This document shows, piece after piece, positions 26,204-35,173 of a stretch of DNA of 64,000 bases. Under the pieces are notes generated by a model. That model made no database searches and was not told where the DNA came from. It worked only from the letters and a program-made list of their open reading frames with translations. A program made the position numbers and the translations under genes. Numbering within the stretch: position 1 is the first letter of the stretch; each line of letters opens with the position of its first letter. This stretch comes from Pseudomonas sp. SLFW (GTDB lineage: Bacteria > Pseudomonadota > Gammaproteobacteria > Pseudomonadales > Pseudomonadaceae): the NCBI RefSeq assembly GCF_009905615.1, contig NZ_JAAAKW010000005.1, positions 248,001-312,000 on the forward strand, given 5' to 3'.

Positions 26204-27727
26204 ATGACATTCGACTGGAATTACATGTTTGGTTTGCTTTTCGATGCCGAGTTCTGGCGTGCGACGTGGACCGTCATCAAGCTGAGTTTCGTGACCTGGC
26301 TCGTCAGTATCGGCCTCGGATTTTTCGTGGCGCTGGCCAAGCAGTCCAAACGCCCGTTGCTCAGTGCCCCGGCCCGCGCCTACATCTGGCTGTTCCGCAG
26401 TGTGCCGCTGCTGGTGCTGCTGATCTTCGTCTACAACATCCCGCAGGCCTTTCCCTCGGCGTCGGTGGTCTTGGGCGACCCGTTCTGGGCCGGCTTGCTG
26501 GCGATGGTGATGTGTGAAACCGCATACGTGGCGGAGATTCATCGCGGCGGTTTGCTCTCGATTCACAAGGGCCAGACCGAAGCCGCACGTGCCCTCGGGC
26601 TGCGCTTTCTCGGCACCCAATGGCGGGTGGTGATCCCTCAGGCATTGCGGGTCGCGTTGCCGTCGCTGGCCAACGAATACATCTCCATCGTCAAGCTCAG
26701 CTCGCTGGTGTCGGTGATCTCGCTGACTGAAATTCTCATGGTCGGTCAGCGCCTGTATTCGCAGAATTTTCTGGTGATGGAGACCATGGCGGCGGTGGCG
26801 TTCTATTACGTGCTGATCGTCACCGTGTTCGACTTCCTGCTCAAGCGGCTGGAGACATACCTCGACGTCAACCAGCGCAACGTGTCTCGCGTCCCCGATG
26901 CCGCCGTGCTGGCCCTCGCCACGCAGCAACGTGAAGCCGTGCAACGCCCGATCACCACGGGTTTGCAAGCTCCGGCGTTGCAGGCCAACCGGTTGCACAA
27001 GGCCTACAACAACGTCGAAGTGCTGGGGGCGGTCAGCCTGAAGATTCAGCCCGGGGAAGTGGTGTCGGTGATCGGCCCGTCCGGTTCCGGCAAGACCACG
27101 CTGATTCGCCTGCTCAATGGCCTTGAGCAGATCGACAACGGCGACATCCAGATCAACGGCCAACCGTTCATTCACCTGAACAAACAGGGCGCGCAAAAGC
27201 CGCAATACGTGGAGCACGCCGAGCACCGGTTGAACATCGGCATGGTGTTCCAGAGCTTCAACCTGTTCCCGCACCTGACCGTGCTCGACAACCTGCTCAT
27301 GGCACCGCGTTACCACCGCCTGGGTCGCCTCGATGACCTCAAGCAGCAGGCCTATGCCTTGCTGCACAAAGTCGGGATGCTCGACCACGCCTGGAAATAC
27401 CCGAGCCAGTTGTCGGGCGGTCAGCAGCAGCGCGTGGCGATAGCCCGGGCCTTGATGATGCGCCCGCAAATCATGCTGTTCGACGAGCCGACCTCCGCGC
27501 TCGACCCGGAAAAAGTCAACGAGGTGCTGCAGGTCATCGAAGCCCTCGCCCAGGAAGGCATCACCATGGTGATCGTCACCCACGAAATGAACTTCGCCTT
27601 CAAGGTCTCCGACCGGATTGTCTTCATGGAGAAGGGCCGCGTGGTGTGCGACGACGAGCCCCAGGTGCTGCGCAACGGCCATAACCCACGTGTCGACGCA
27701 TTCCTCAAGGATGTCTCGCTGGCGTGA
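26204..27727 (+). CDS. Fused amino acid-type ABC importer, permease plus ATPase in one chain
   Basis: The 507 residues unite two normally separate proteins. Residues 1-225 are a HisM/GlnP-type permease with about five membrane helices and the EAA loop EAARALGLRFLGTQWRVVIPQAL. Residues about 255-505 are the ATPase: Walker A GPSGSGKTT, Q-loop VFQSFNLFPHL, signature LSGGQQQR, Walker [13 protein letters not shown] and the H-loop VTHEM. The chain could work as a homodimer with the binding protein at 28664. The putative substrate is a polar amino acid or similar. It starts an operon with the PhyH dioxygenase, 36 bases downstream. Confidence 0.93.
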   Translation: MTFDWNYMFGLLFDAEFWRATWTVIKLSFVTWLVSIGLGFFVALAKQSKRPLLSAPARAYIWLFRSVPLLVLLIFVYNIPQAFPSASVVLGDPFWAGLLAMVMCETAYVAEIHRGGLLSIHKGQTEAARALGLRFLGTQWRVVIPQALRVALPSLANEYISIVKLSSLVSVISLTEILMVGQRLYSQNFLVMETMAAVAFYYVLIVTVFDFLLKRLETYLDVNQRNVSRVPDAAVLALATQQREAVQRPITTGLQAPALQANRLHKAYNNVEVLGAVSLKIQPGEVVSVIGPSGSGKTTLIRLLNGLEQIDNGDIQINGQPFIHLNKQGAQKPQYVEHAEHRLNIGMVFQSFNLFPHLTVLDNLLMAPRYHRLGRLDDLKQQAYALLHKVGMLDHAWKYPSQLSGGQQQRVAIARALMMRPQIMLFDEPTSALDPEKVNEVLQVIEALAQEGITMVIVTHEMNFAFKVSDRIVFMEKGRVVCDDEPQVLRNGHNPRVDAFLKDVSLA

Positions 27728-27763
27728 TCCCCCCATCGTCCACATTTGAAGAAAGGTAAGCAG

Positions 27764-28636
27764 ATGATCGAGCAAGCGCAGATTGAGCAGTTCCACCGCG
27801 ACGGCGTTCTGGTGGTGGAAGGGGTCCTCTCGGCGGACGAAGTGGCGGCGTTGCAGCACGACTTCGACCAGTGGGTGGAAGAGAGCCGCAGCCACGAACA
27901 GGGCTGGGGTGAAACCATCGACGGCCGGGCGCGTTTCGACCTCGAAGGCGACCACCGCGCGGATCACCCGTCACTGCGTCGTGTCAGCTCGCCGACCGAG
28001 ATTTCGGCGGCCTATTTCCAGGTCGCGCTGCAATCGCGCATGGCGCAAATCGCTGCGCAATTGATCGGCGGCAACGGCACGCGCTTTCACCACAGCAAGA
28101 TCAACTCGAAGCTGCCCCACACCGCGACCCAGGTGAAGTGGCACCAGGACTTTTTGTTCACGCCCCACAGCAACGACGACATCGTCACCGCGTTGTTGAT
28201 GGTCAGTGAAGTGACCCCGGAGAACGGCCCGTTGAACGTGATCCCCGGCAGCCACAAGGGGCCGCTGTGGTCCCACTGGCATGACCAGCGGTTCACCGGT
28301 GCCGTGGACGACGAGGTCGTCGACGAGCACTGCCAGACGCCCGTGGCCTGCTTCGGCCCGGCGGGTTCCGTCTGCTTCATGCACACCCGTTTGCTGCACG
28401 CTTCAAGCCCTAACGAGACCGAACTGCCGCGCACCCTGTTCATCGGTGTTTACGCCGCTGAAGACGCGCTGCCATTCGGCGAAAACCCTCTGCCCAGTGA
28501 GCACGCCGGCCTGATGGTGGCCGGTCAGGAAAGTGGCCTCGTGCGTTCCACGGCCAACCATATGCGGTTGCCGCAGAAACCCCGTGGCGCTTCTTTCTTC
28601 GTGCAACAGGCCGGGCAAGACCGAACCACTGCCTAA
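27764..28636 (+). CDS. PhyH-family Fe(II)/2-oxoglutarate dioxygenase
   Basis: The ATG at 27764 behind AAAGGTAAG gives 290 residues. The metal triad is visible: H127-x-D129 in VKWHQDFLF and the distal H212 in MHTRLLHASSPNET. The 2-oxoglutarate Arg comes soon after, in LPRTLF (R223). Relatives hydroxylate free amino acids, ectoine or acyl-CoA. Here the neighbours are an amino acid-type importer and a binding protein, so a small imported polar substrate is more likely than an acyl-CoA. The downstream aldolase could cut the hydroxylated product. That order is inference. Confidence 0.88.
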   Translation: MIEQAQIEQFHRDGVLVVEGVLSADEVAALQHDFDQWVEESRSHEQGWGETIDGRARFDLEGDHRADHPSLRRVSSPTEISAAYFQVALQSRMAQIAAQLIGGNGTRFHHSKINSKLPHTATQVKWHQDFLFTPHSNDDIVTALLMVSEVTPENGPLNVIPGSHKGPLWSHWHDQRFTGAVDDEVVDEHCQTPVACFGPAGSVCFMHTRLLHASSPNETELPRTLFIGVYAAEDALPFGENPLPSEHAGLMVAGQESGLVRSTANHMRLPQKPRGASFFVQQAGQDRTTA

Positions 28637-28663
28637 CTTCTCTTAACCTTGCGGGGATTCACC

Positions 28664-29497
28664 ATGACAGCGTTGCACCAGATTGTTCGCCCTATTGCCC
28701 TGAGCCTGGTTGGCGCAGCGGTTGCGATGACCTCGTTGGCGGCCTCGGCCTTCCAGCAGGATGGCAAGATCATTGCCGGTTCCGATGTGACGTTTTTCCC
28801 GTATGAGTACATGGACAACAACCGTCCTGCCGGCTTCGACATCGAGCTGATGGACGGGTTGGGCAAGGTCATGGGGCGCAAGGTGGAAACCCTCGACACG
28901 CGCTTCCCGAACCTTATCACGGGTCTCCAGGGCGGTCGCTTCGACGTCACCAACTCGTCGATGTACATCACCGGCGAGCGGGTGAAAGTCATCGACATGA
29001 TCCCTTACCTGAAAAGCGGCGAGTCGATCCTGGCAGTCAAAGGCAGCGCCTATCAGCCCAAGCGTCCGGAAGACTTCTGCGGCCACAAGATCGGCTCCAT
29101 GGCCGCCACGTCGTGGTTGCAGCAGATGCACAAACTCTCCGATGAATACTGCGTGAAAAACGGCCTGCAGCCGATCGCGATCAGCGAATACGCCACCGAC
29201 CCGCAGACCACCCAGGCGATGCTCGCCCACGCCGTCGAAGCGCAAATCACCGACGCCGCCGTGGCCCGTGGCGTGGTGGACAAGCTCGGCACCCGCGTGG
29301 TGATTTCCTCCGACACCCTGATCTACCCGGTGCTCAACGGCTTCGGCGTGAAGAAGGGCAACGACCAGATCAAAACGGCGTTGGTGGATGCGCTGGCCAA
29401 GTACCGCGCGACCCCGGAATACGCGGCGTTGCTGAAGAAGTACAACTTCGAAGCCCCGACCGACGAAGACATCGCGGCACTGATGCCGAAACCCTGA
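28664..29497 (+). CDS. Periplasmic amino acid-type substrate-binding protein
   Basis: The ATG at 28664 gives 277 residues. The signal peptide covers about residues 1-28 (VGAAVAMTSLAASAFQQ). The mature part is an SBP_bac_3 protein: IIAGSDVTFFPYEYMDNNRPAGFDIELMDGLGKVMG and TRFPNLITGLQGGRFDVTNSSMYITGERVKVIDMIPYL, with the usual E-R-x-K-x-I-D-x-x-x-P pattern. It delivers substrate to the fused permease-ATPase two genes upstream. Standard acidic ligand contacts are partly changed, so the ligand may be unusual. Confidence 0.92.
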   Translation: MTALHQIVRPIALSLVGAAVAMTSLAASAFQQDGKIIAGSDVTFFPYEYMDNNRPAGFDIELMDGLGKVMGRKVETLDTRFPNLITGLQGGRFDVTNSSMYITGERVKVIDMIPYLKSGESILAVKGSAYQPKRPEDFCGHKIGSMAATSWLQQMHKLSDEYCVKNGLQPIAISEYATDPQTTQAMLAHAVEAQITDAAVARGVVDKLGTRVVISSDTLIYPVLNGFGVKKGNDQIKTALVDALAKYRATPEYAALLKKYNFEAPTDEDIAALMPKP

Positions 29498-29558
29498 CAC
29501 GAGCCTGTCGCGTGAGCCGCATCCTTTGATGCGGCCACGCCCTGTGGAGACCTGATTC

Positions 29559-30290
29559 ATGGCGTTATCACTCGAAGAGCAGGCGCGCATCGACCTGGCC
29601 GCGACCTTTCGCATCGTCGCCCACTTGGGCATGCACGAAGCGGTCGCCAACCATTTCAGCGCCGCCGTCTCGGCCGATGGCAAGCAATTCCTGATCAACC
29701 CGAAGTGGAAACACTTCTCCCGCATTCGCGCCAGCGACCTGTTGCTGCTGAACGCCGATGACCCCGCCAGCGCCGAGCATCCTGATGTCGATTCGACCGC
29801 GTGGTCGATCCACGGACAGATTCACCAGCGCCTGCCGGAAGCCCGCGCGGTGCTGCATCTGCACCCGGTCTACACCACCGCCGTGGCCTGTCTGGCCAAA
29901 CCTCAAGTGCTGCCGATCGACCAGAACACCGCCCGCTATTTCAACCGCATCGCCGTGGACGACATGTACGGCGGCATGGCCGACACCGAAGCCGAAGGCG
30001 CGCGCCTCGCCGGTCTGCTCGACGGCAAACGCCGCCTGCTGATGGGTAACCACGGCGTCATGGTCATCGCCCCGAACATCGGAGAAGCATTCGACGATAT
30101 CTGGACCCTGGAACGCGCCTGCCAGATCTACGTGACAGCCCTGTCCACCGGCCAGCCGTTGCGGGTGCTGTCGGATGACGTGGCGGAAAAGACGGCGAAA
30201 GGCTGGGAGAAAATCACTGACTTTTCCCGGCGGCATTTCGAAGAGATGAAAGACCTGATGATTGAGCAGGACCGCTCGTTGTTGGATTGA
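29559..30290 (+). CDS. Class II aldolase/adducin-family protein
   Basis: The 243 residues fit the family of L-fuculose-phosphate aldolase. Zinc ligands are expected from HLHPVYTTAVA (two His) and the later His in GNHGVMVIAPN. The N-terminal segment ATFRIVAHLGMHEAVANHFS is typical of the uncharacterised aldolase group often seen in catabolic operons. It may cleave or isomerise the product of the PhyH enzyme. It follows the binding-protein gene by 61 bases in the same direction. Confidence 0.88.
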   Translation: MALSLEEQARIDLAATFRIVAHLGMHEAVANHFSAAVSADGKQFLINPKWKHFSRIRASDLLLLNADDPASAEHPDVDSTAWSIHGQIHQRLPEARAVLHLHPVYTTAVACLAKPQVLPIDQNTARYFNRIAVDDMYGGMADTEAEGARLAGLLDGKRRLLMGNHGVMVIAPNIGEAFDDIWTLERACQIYVTALSTGQPLRVLSDDVAEKTAKGWEKITDFSRRHFEEMKDLMIEQDRSLLD

Positions 30291-30343
30291 ATCCGTGAGT
30301 GGGCGCCGGTTGCTCTTACACGGTGAACGGCGCCCCGGCGGGT

Positions 30344-30772
30344 TCAGGTGCTTGCCCCTGTGCGTTCGAAGTCTGCGTTCTCTTGCACCCGCCAGCCCTG
30401 GGCAATCCCAAACGCTACCTCAAACACAGTAAAACCCAGCAGCAGAAAGCTCGCCCCATGGGCCACGGCATAGAGTTGCCACACGGCGAACAACCCGCGG
30501 GCCAGCGCGTCGTAGAGGCCGACGATTCGGCTGGCATGTCTCAAGCGCCACAGGGACCAGACCACCACCACGCTGCCGAGCAGGTTGGCAAGCAGCATGG
30601 CCGTGACGTCCAGCGTCGGTATTGGGCGATCCAGTCCCAGCGTGTCGGACATTTTCGCAAACCCCTCGAACACCCACGCCGCCGTCCAGGGCGTCATGAA
30701 GCCTGCCGTCACCACCAAGTCATATCCGGCGCTGGCCCGGACGATCTGTTTATTGCGCTTTACGCTGACCAT
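30344..30772 (-). CDS. Four-helix integral membrane protein of unknown function
   Basis: The start at ATG 30772 (GAGGG eight bases upstream) gives 142 residues; ATG 30778 would add two. Four hydrophobic segments lie near residues 15-38, 55-75, 88-108 and 108-125. No known catalytic motif was recognised. It is divergent from the MerR gene at 30848, and such a pairing suggests that the regulator controls it. Confidence 0.75.
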   Translation of the reverse strand: MVSVKRNKQIVRASAGYDLVVTAGFMTPWTAAWVFEGFAKMSDTLGLDRPIPTLDVTAMLLANLLGSVVVVWSLWRLRHASRIVGLYDALARGLFAVWQLYAVAHGASFLLLGFTVFEVAFGIAQGWRVQENADFERTGAST

Positions 30773-30847
30773 CGTCATCCCTCACAGTTTGAGCCCGCAG
30801 GCTAAAGCCTGGTCCTAAGTCCAGAGTCAATACGGGCGTCGAGCATC

Positions 30848-31207
30848 ATGAGAATTGGCGAAGTGGCAGCGCTCACCGGGGTCTCGGTGGATGCGTTGCG
30901 GTTTTACGAAGAGAAGCAGTTGATCAAGCCGCAACGGACGGCCAACGGTTATCGGCTGTACCCCGAGCAGACCGTGCAGTTGGTGGGGTATATCAAGCTG
31001 GCGCAGCAGTTGGGGTTTTCACTGGCAGAGATTGGTGAAAATTTGCCGCTTTTGTGGAACAGCGAGGCGGTGTCGGCGCCGGTGCTGGCGCAGCTGTTCG
31101 CTGAAAAGATCGCAGTGTTGGACGCGAGGATCGCGCAGATGAGCGTGTTGCGCGGGTTGTTGGTGGAACGGGCAGGGCAGGTGTGTCCGTTGTTGGCGCC
31201 GAACTGA
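30848..31207 (+). CDS. MerR-family regulator
   Basis: The 119 residues begin with the MerR helix-turn-helix: MRIGEVAALTGVSVDALRFYEEKQLI, then the wing QRTANGYRLY. The dimerisation helix lies at about 80-108. No pair of metal-binding cysteines typical of MerR/CueR is present in the C-terminal loop, so metal sensing is not evident. It probably regulates the divergent membrane protein gene. Confidence 0.9.
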   Translation: MRIGEVAALTGVSVDALRFYEEKQLIKPQRTANGYRLYPEQTVQLVGYIKLAQQLGFSLAEIGENLPLLWNSEAVSAPVLAQLFAEKIAVLDARIAQMSVLRGLLVERAGQVCPLLAPN

Positions 31208-31235
31208 GAGGGTTTTTCGGCACGCCGCCATTCCC

Positions 31236-31325
31236 TGTGGGAGCGAATTCATTCGCGAAAGGATTTGGCAAGTGACACATCCGGGGCGGATCTACCGCCT
31301 TCGTGAATGAATACACCCCTACAGG
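31236..31325. repeat. REP element pair (BIME-like)
   Basis: A clean left arm TGTGGGAGCGAATTCATTCG faces a diverged right arm (GTGAATGAATACACCCCTACAG), about 40 bases apart. It lies between the convergent MerR and GntR genes. Confidence 0.85.
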
Positions 31326-31369
31326 TTCCGAGGCTCAACAAGCCTTGATCGACGCGCTGGCCCCTGCAT

Positions 31370-32056
31370 TCACTTGCTCAAAAACTTCGCCGCATAGATC
31401 GCCCTGGCCCGGTCCATGTGGCCGTAGGACAGGCGGTCGAGGCGTTCGCGGTCGCAGGTGCGCAGGGCGTCGACCATGTCGGCGTGTTCCTGGCAGGCTT
31501 GCGCCAGGGCTTCGGTGTCGGCCACGCCGTAGGCGCGGGCGGGGAAGCTGAGCCAGTCGTGGAGGCGGATGGATTCAGCGAGGTAGGGGTTGTCGCACAG
31601 GCCGTACAGTTCGCGATGGAACTGCATGTTGGCGCGGTTGATCTGGATGATGTCGCCACTCTCGGCGGCGTCGGCGTGGGCCTGCATCGCGGCGGTCACC
31701 CGGTCGAGACGCTCAGGGTCGACCGGCAGTTTCATCATCGTCACGGCGGCGCGGTGCAGCACGCTGCGCATGCGATAAAGATCGTCCAGGGCCTGAGCAT
31801 CGAAGCGACGAATCTGCGCGCCAAGGTGCGGCGGTTTTACCACCACGCCCAGTCGTTCAAGCTCCACCAGCGCAGCGCGAACCACATGGCGTTTGGCGTC
31901 GTAATCGTCCATCAGATGATCTTCGATCAGCCGCGTACGGGGCAGAATCCGGCCTTTGATGATGTCCGTTTCAATCGCTTCGATCACCGCCGCCACCGGT
32001 TCGGGCAGGGCGTGGTGGCTGTGTTCCGCGCTCATGTGGCCGTCAAACTTGCTCAT
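31370..32056 (-). CDS. GntR-family (FCD domain) regulator
   Basis: The 228 residues have a GntR winged helix at about 20-90 (LPRTRLIEDHLMDDYDAKRHVVRAALVELERLGVV) and an all-helical FCD effector domain with the metal/ligand residues seen as D-x-x-x-R ... H-R-E-L. It is divergent from the aldehyde dehydrogenase and most likely controls the operon 32260-38312, probably as a repressor relieved by a pathway acid. A shorter start at 32035 is possible. Confidence 0.9.
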   Translation of the reverse strand: MSKFDGHMSAEHSHHALPEPVAAVIEAIETDIIKGRILPRTRLIEDHLMDDYDAKRHVVRAALVELERLGVVVKPPHLGAQIRRFDAQALDDLYRMRSVLHRAAVTMMKLPVDPERLDRVTAAMQAHADAAESGDIIQINRANMQFHRELYGLCDNPYLAESIRLHDWLSFPARAYGVADTEALAQACQEHADMVDALRTCDRERLDRLSYGHMDRARAIYAAKFLSK

Positions 32057-32157
32057 CGATTGTTCTCGTTATTCTCAAATTCGTTCATCCGGCATTGGCA
32101 GATCGATGCCAAATCCCTGTGATTTCACGACCGTTCCCTGGCGGATGGCAGCAAGGC

Positions 32158-32204
32158 GTTATCAATAACCTTATCACCATTAATGGCGACAACGTGCTGG
32201 TTGT
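32158..32204. promoter_or_regulatory. Two dyads in the GntR/ALDH divergent region
   Basis: GTTAT-CA-ATAAC (32158-32169) and ACAAC-GTGCTG-GTTGT (32189-32204) are perfect 5-bp inverted repeats about 60-100 bases before the dehydrogenase start. Either could bind the GntR regulator. Confidence 0.35.
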
Positions 32205-32259
32205 TTCGGCGCCGGACATGCACGCAGACTGGCTTCAATCAACAAGAACTGGAGCCGTC

Positions 32260-33696
32260 ATGAACGCTTTCACACCCGAAGAATTCCTCATCAGCACCGA
32301 CCCTGCCACCGGCCTGCAAGTGGGCAGGGTACGGGTGACGCCGGTCGACGAACTGGACGCCATTGTCGCCCGTGGCTGGAAGGCATTCAACGAGTCCGGC
32401 TGGAAAGCCCTGTTGCCCCATCGCCGCGCGGCGGTGTTGCGTGCCATCGCTGACGGCCTGGCGGCGGAAAAGGAAACCCTCGCGCAACTGCAAATGCGCG
32501 ACAACGGCAAGCCCATCGGCGAATGCCGTGGCATGGTCGATTCGGCCGTGGGCACCTTCCTGTATTACGCCTCGGTGTGTGAAACCCTGGAAACCGACGT
32601 CACCCCGGCGCGGGGCGATTACGTGTCGTTCACCGTGCTCGAACCCTACGGTGTGGTCGCGGCCATCACCCCGTGGAACTCACCAATCATGAACGACGCC
32701 ACCAAGGTCGCCCCCGCTTTGGCGGCGGGCAACGCGGTGTTGCTCAAACCTTCTGAAGATTCGCCTCTGCTGGCCCCTGAATTGCTGCGCATCGCCCTGG
32801 CCGCCGGTCTGCCGGAGGGTCTGCTGCAAGTGGTGCAAGGTCGCGGCGCCATCGTCGGTGCGGCGCTGGTCGCGCACCCTGGCGTGCGCATGGTGTCCTT
32901 CACCGGCGGCACTCAATCCGGTCAGGCCATCGGCAAGGTGGCCGGAGAACGTCTGATTCCGGTGGCGCTGGAACTGGGTGGAAAATCTCCTCACGTGGTG
33001 TTCGCTGACGCCAACATCGAACACGCTGTCGCTGCCGTCGTGGCCGGGATTTTCGGCTCTGCCGGGCAGTCTTGCGTCGCCGGTTCGCGCCTGTTCATCG
33101 AAGAAAGCATTTACGACGACGTCCTTGAGCGCGTGGTGCAGCGTGCACGGGAACTCAAGGTCGCGGCCCCTGACGCTCAAGGCGTGGAAATGGGCCCACT
33201 CGCCTCGTTCCACCATCGTGAGCGCGTGATCCGTTTCGTGGGCCGCGCCCGCGACGAAGGCGGCCGCATTCTGTGTGGCGGTGGCGTGCCGGTGGGCGCG
33301 GAGTACGCGAAGGGCGCCTATTACCTGCCGACCGTGATCGACGGTCTGGGTCCGGACGCATTGTCGTGTCAGGAGGAAGCCTTCGGCCCGGTGCTGGTGG
33401 CGCTGCCGTTCAAGGACGAGGCCGACCTGATTGCTCAAGGCAACGGCACGGCTTTCGGTCTGGCCTGCGGCATCTGGACCGAGAGCTTCAAGCGCACGTG
33501 GCGCATCGGCCGTGCCCTCGAAGCCGGTTCAGTGTGGATCAACACCTACAAGCAGTCGGTCACCAGCACGCCGTTTGGCGGGTTCAAGAACAGCGGCATT
33601 GGCCGCGAAAAAGGCATCGACGGCCTGCGTCTGTACGCGCAAGTGAAGAGCCTGTATTTCGGCCTCCACGAAAACCCGCTGGCGGTCGCCAAGTAA
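32260..33696 (+). CDS. NAD(P)-dependent aldehyde dehydrogenase
   Basis: The ATG at 32260 has GGAG six bases upstream and gives 478 residues; the longer frame from 32095 is not supported. All family marks are present: PWNSPIMNDATKVAPALAAGNAVLLKPS, the Rossmann FTGGTQSGQAIG, the catalytic Glu in ALELGGKSPHVVF, the catalytic Cys in GSAGQSCVAGSR, and EEAFGPVL. It oxidises an aldehyde to an acid. It opens an operon with two carriers, an MBL hydrolase and a dehydrogenase. Confidence 0.93.
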   Translation: MNAFTPEEFLISTDPATGLQVGRVRVTPVDELDAIVARGWKAFNESGWKALLPHRRAAVLRAIADGLAAEKETLAQLQMRDNGKPIGECRGMVDSAVGTFLYYASVCETLETDVTPARGDYVSFTVLEPYGVVAAITPWNSPIMNDATKVAPALAAGNAVLLKPSEDSPLLAPELLRIALAAGLPEGLLQVVQGRGAIVGAALVAHPGVRMVSFTGGTQSGQAIGKVAGERLIPVALELGGKSPHVVFADANIEHAVAAVVAGIFGSAGQSCVAGSRLFIEESIYDDVLERVVQRARELKVAAPDAQGVEMGPLASFHHRERVIRFVGRARDEGGRILCGGGVPVGAEYAKGAYYLPTVIDGLGPDALSCQEEAFGPVLVALPFKDEADLIAQGNGTAFGLACGIWTESFKRTWRIGRALEAGSVWINTYKQSVTSTPFGGFKNSGIGREKGIDGLRLYAQVKSLYFGLHENPLAVAK

Positions 33697-33823
33697 CGCG
33701 GGAAAGCGAGTGGTCGGCGCCTGGCGGAGCAGGGCCGATCACCCGTCGAAAGCGTCCGGATCTGCCGACCGTTTTATGTACAGCGGTCATCGAAAATAAC
33801 AATAGCCACCTTAAGGTGATGTC

Positions 33824-35155
33824 ATGTCCGAAGCGAATCGCGTGCTTGAATCCACGACCATGAAACGCGTGGCGTTTCGTGTCGTGCCGTTGTTGGTCAT
33901 CTGCTACATCGTGTCTTACCTCGACCGGGTCAACGTGGGTTTCGCCGCGTTGACCATGAACCAGGAACTGGGTTTTTCTTCGGCGGTGTACGGGCTGGGG
34001 GCGGGGATTTTCTTCCTGACGTATTTCCTGTTCGAAGTGCCGTCGAACCTGATGCTGCACCGCTTCGGCGCCCGTCGCTGGATCGCCCGCATCATGTTCA
34101 CCTGGGGCATCTTGTCGGGAGCGATGGGGCTGATCCCGCAAATCTCCCACGCCACCGGCCTGAGCACTGAAACCGTGTTCTACACCCTGCGCCTGTTGCT
34201 CGGCGCGGCGGAAGCCGGGTTCTTTCCCGGTGTGATTTTCTTCCTCACGCTGTGGTTTCCCAGCGCGTATCGGGCGCGGGTCGTGGGCTATTTCATGACC
34301 GCGTTGCCGTTCTCCAGTGTGATCGGCGCGCCGCTGTCCGGCTGGTTGCTGGGCATGGGCAGCCACGACGGGCTGTCGGGCTGGCAGTTGATGTTTCTTC
34401 TGGAAGCGATCCCGGCGCTGATCCTCACGGTCGTGGTGCTGAAGTGCCTGACCGATCACCCTCATCAAGCGACCTGGCTCGCCCCTGAACAGCGCGACTG
34501 GCTGACTCAGCGTCTGGCCGACGAAGAACGCGCCGGTCCGCAGGACAGCAAACCGGGCGTGTGGAAGACCCTGTCCCACCCGATGGTGCTGCTGCTCGGG
34601 CTGGTGTATTTCAGCGTGGTGTACATGAACTACACCCTGGGCTTCTTCCTGCCGACGATCATTCGTGACTTCGGCCTGACCACCTTGCAGACCGGTCTGG
34701 TCGCAGCGATCCCACCCATTGTCGGCACCCTGAGCATGGTCTTCTGGGGCCGTCGTTCAGACCGCCATGGCGAGCGCAAATGGCATCTGGTCTTCGCATT
34801 GGCCGTCGGCGCCAGTTGCTTCGCGGCAGCGGCGCTGGTGAGTTCGCCGGTGCTGATGATGATCTGCTTCGCCGTCGCCGCGTTCGGCATTTACGGTTGC
34901 CAGCCGGTGTTCTGGACCTTGCCGGGCACGTTCCTTTCGGGCGGCGCGGCCGCCGCAGGGATCGCCACCATCAACGCATTGGCCAACCTGTCCGGTTTCA
35001 TGGGGCCGTCGGTGATGGGCTGGATCAAGACCACGACTGGCGCCTACAGCGGCGGGCTGTTGCTGGCCGCTGGCATGGCGGCACTGGCGACGTTGGTGGT
35101 GGCCAGTTTCGGTCGCGAACGCTTCCCCGTGCGCACCGTCGTCACCGGTCAATAA
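33824..35155 (+). CDS. MFS transporter, anion:cation symporter (ACS) type
   Basis: The 443-residue protein has twelve membrane helices. The ACS signature shows in helix 1, LLVICYIVSYLDRVNVGFAA, and in the FFLTYFLFEVPSNLML / LLLGAAEAGFFPGVIFFLTLWFP segments. Close relatives carry sugar acids, tartrate or phthalate. It stands between the aldehyde dehydrogenase and the MBL hydrolase, 18 bases from the latter. Confidence 0.92.
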   Translation: MSEANRVLESTTMKRVAFRVVPLLVICYIVSYLDRVNVGFAALTMNQELGFSSAVYGLGAGIFFLTYFLFEVPSNLMLHRFGARRWIARIMFTWGILSGAMGLIPQISHATGLSTETVFYTLRLLLGAAEAGFFPGVIFFLTLWFPSAYRARVVGYFMTALPFSSVIGAPLSGWLLGMGSHDGLSGWQLMFLLEAIPALILTVVVLKCLTDHPHQATWLAPEQRDWLTQRLADEERAGPQDSKPGVWKTLSHPMVLLLGLVYFSVVYMNYTLGFFLPTIIRDFGLTTLQTGLVAAIPPIVGTLSMVFWGRRSDRHGERKWHLVFALAVGASCFAAAALVSSPVLMMICFAVAAFGIYGCQPVFWTLPGTFLSGGAAAAGIATINALANLSGFMGPSVMGWIKTTTGAYSGGLLLAAGMAALATLVVASFGRERFPVRTVVTGQ

Positions 35156-35173
35156 AACAAAAAGGAGCGCTTC

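Noticed and set aside
26126..27967. 613-codon minus-strand frame across the fused ABC gene
   Set aside because: Antisense shadow of the permease-ATPase; composition is Gln/His/Arg-rich without motifs.
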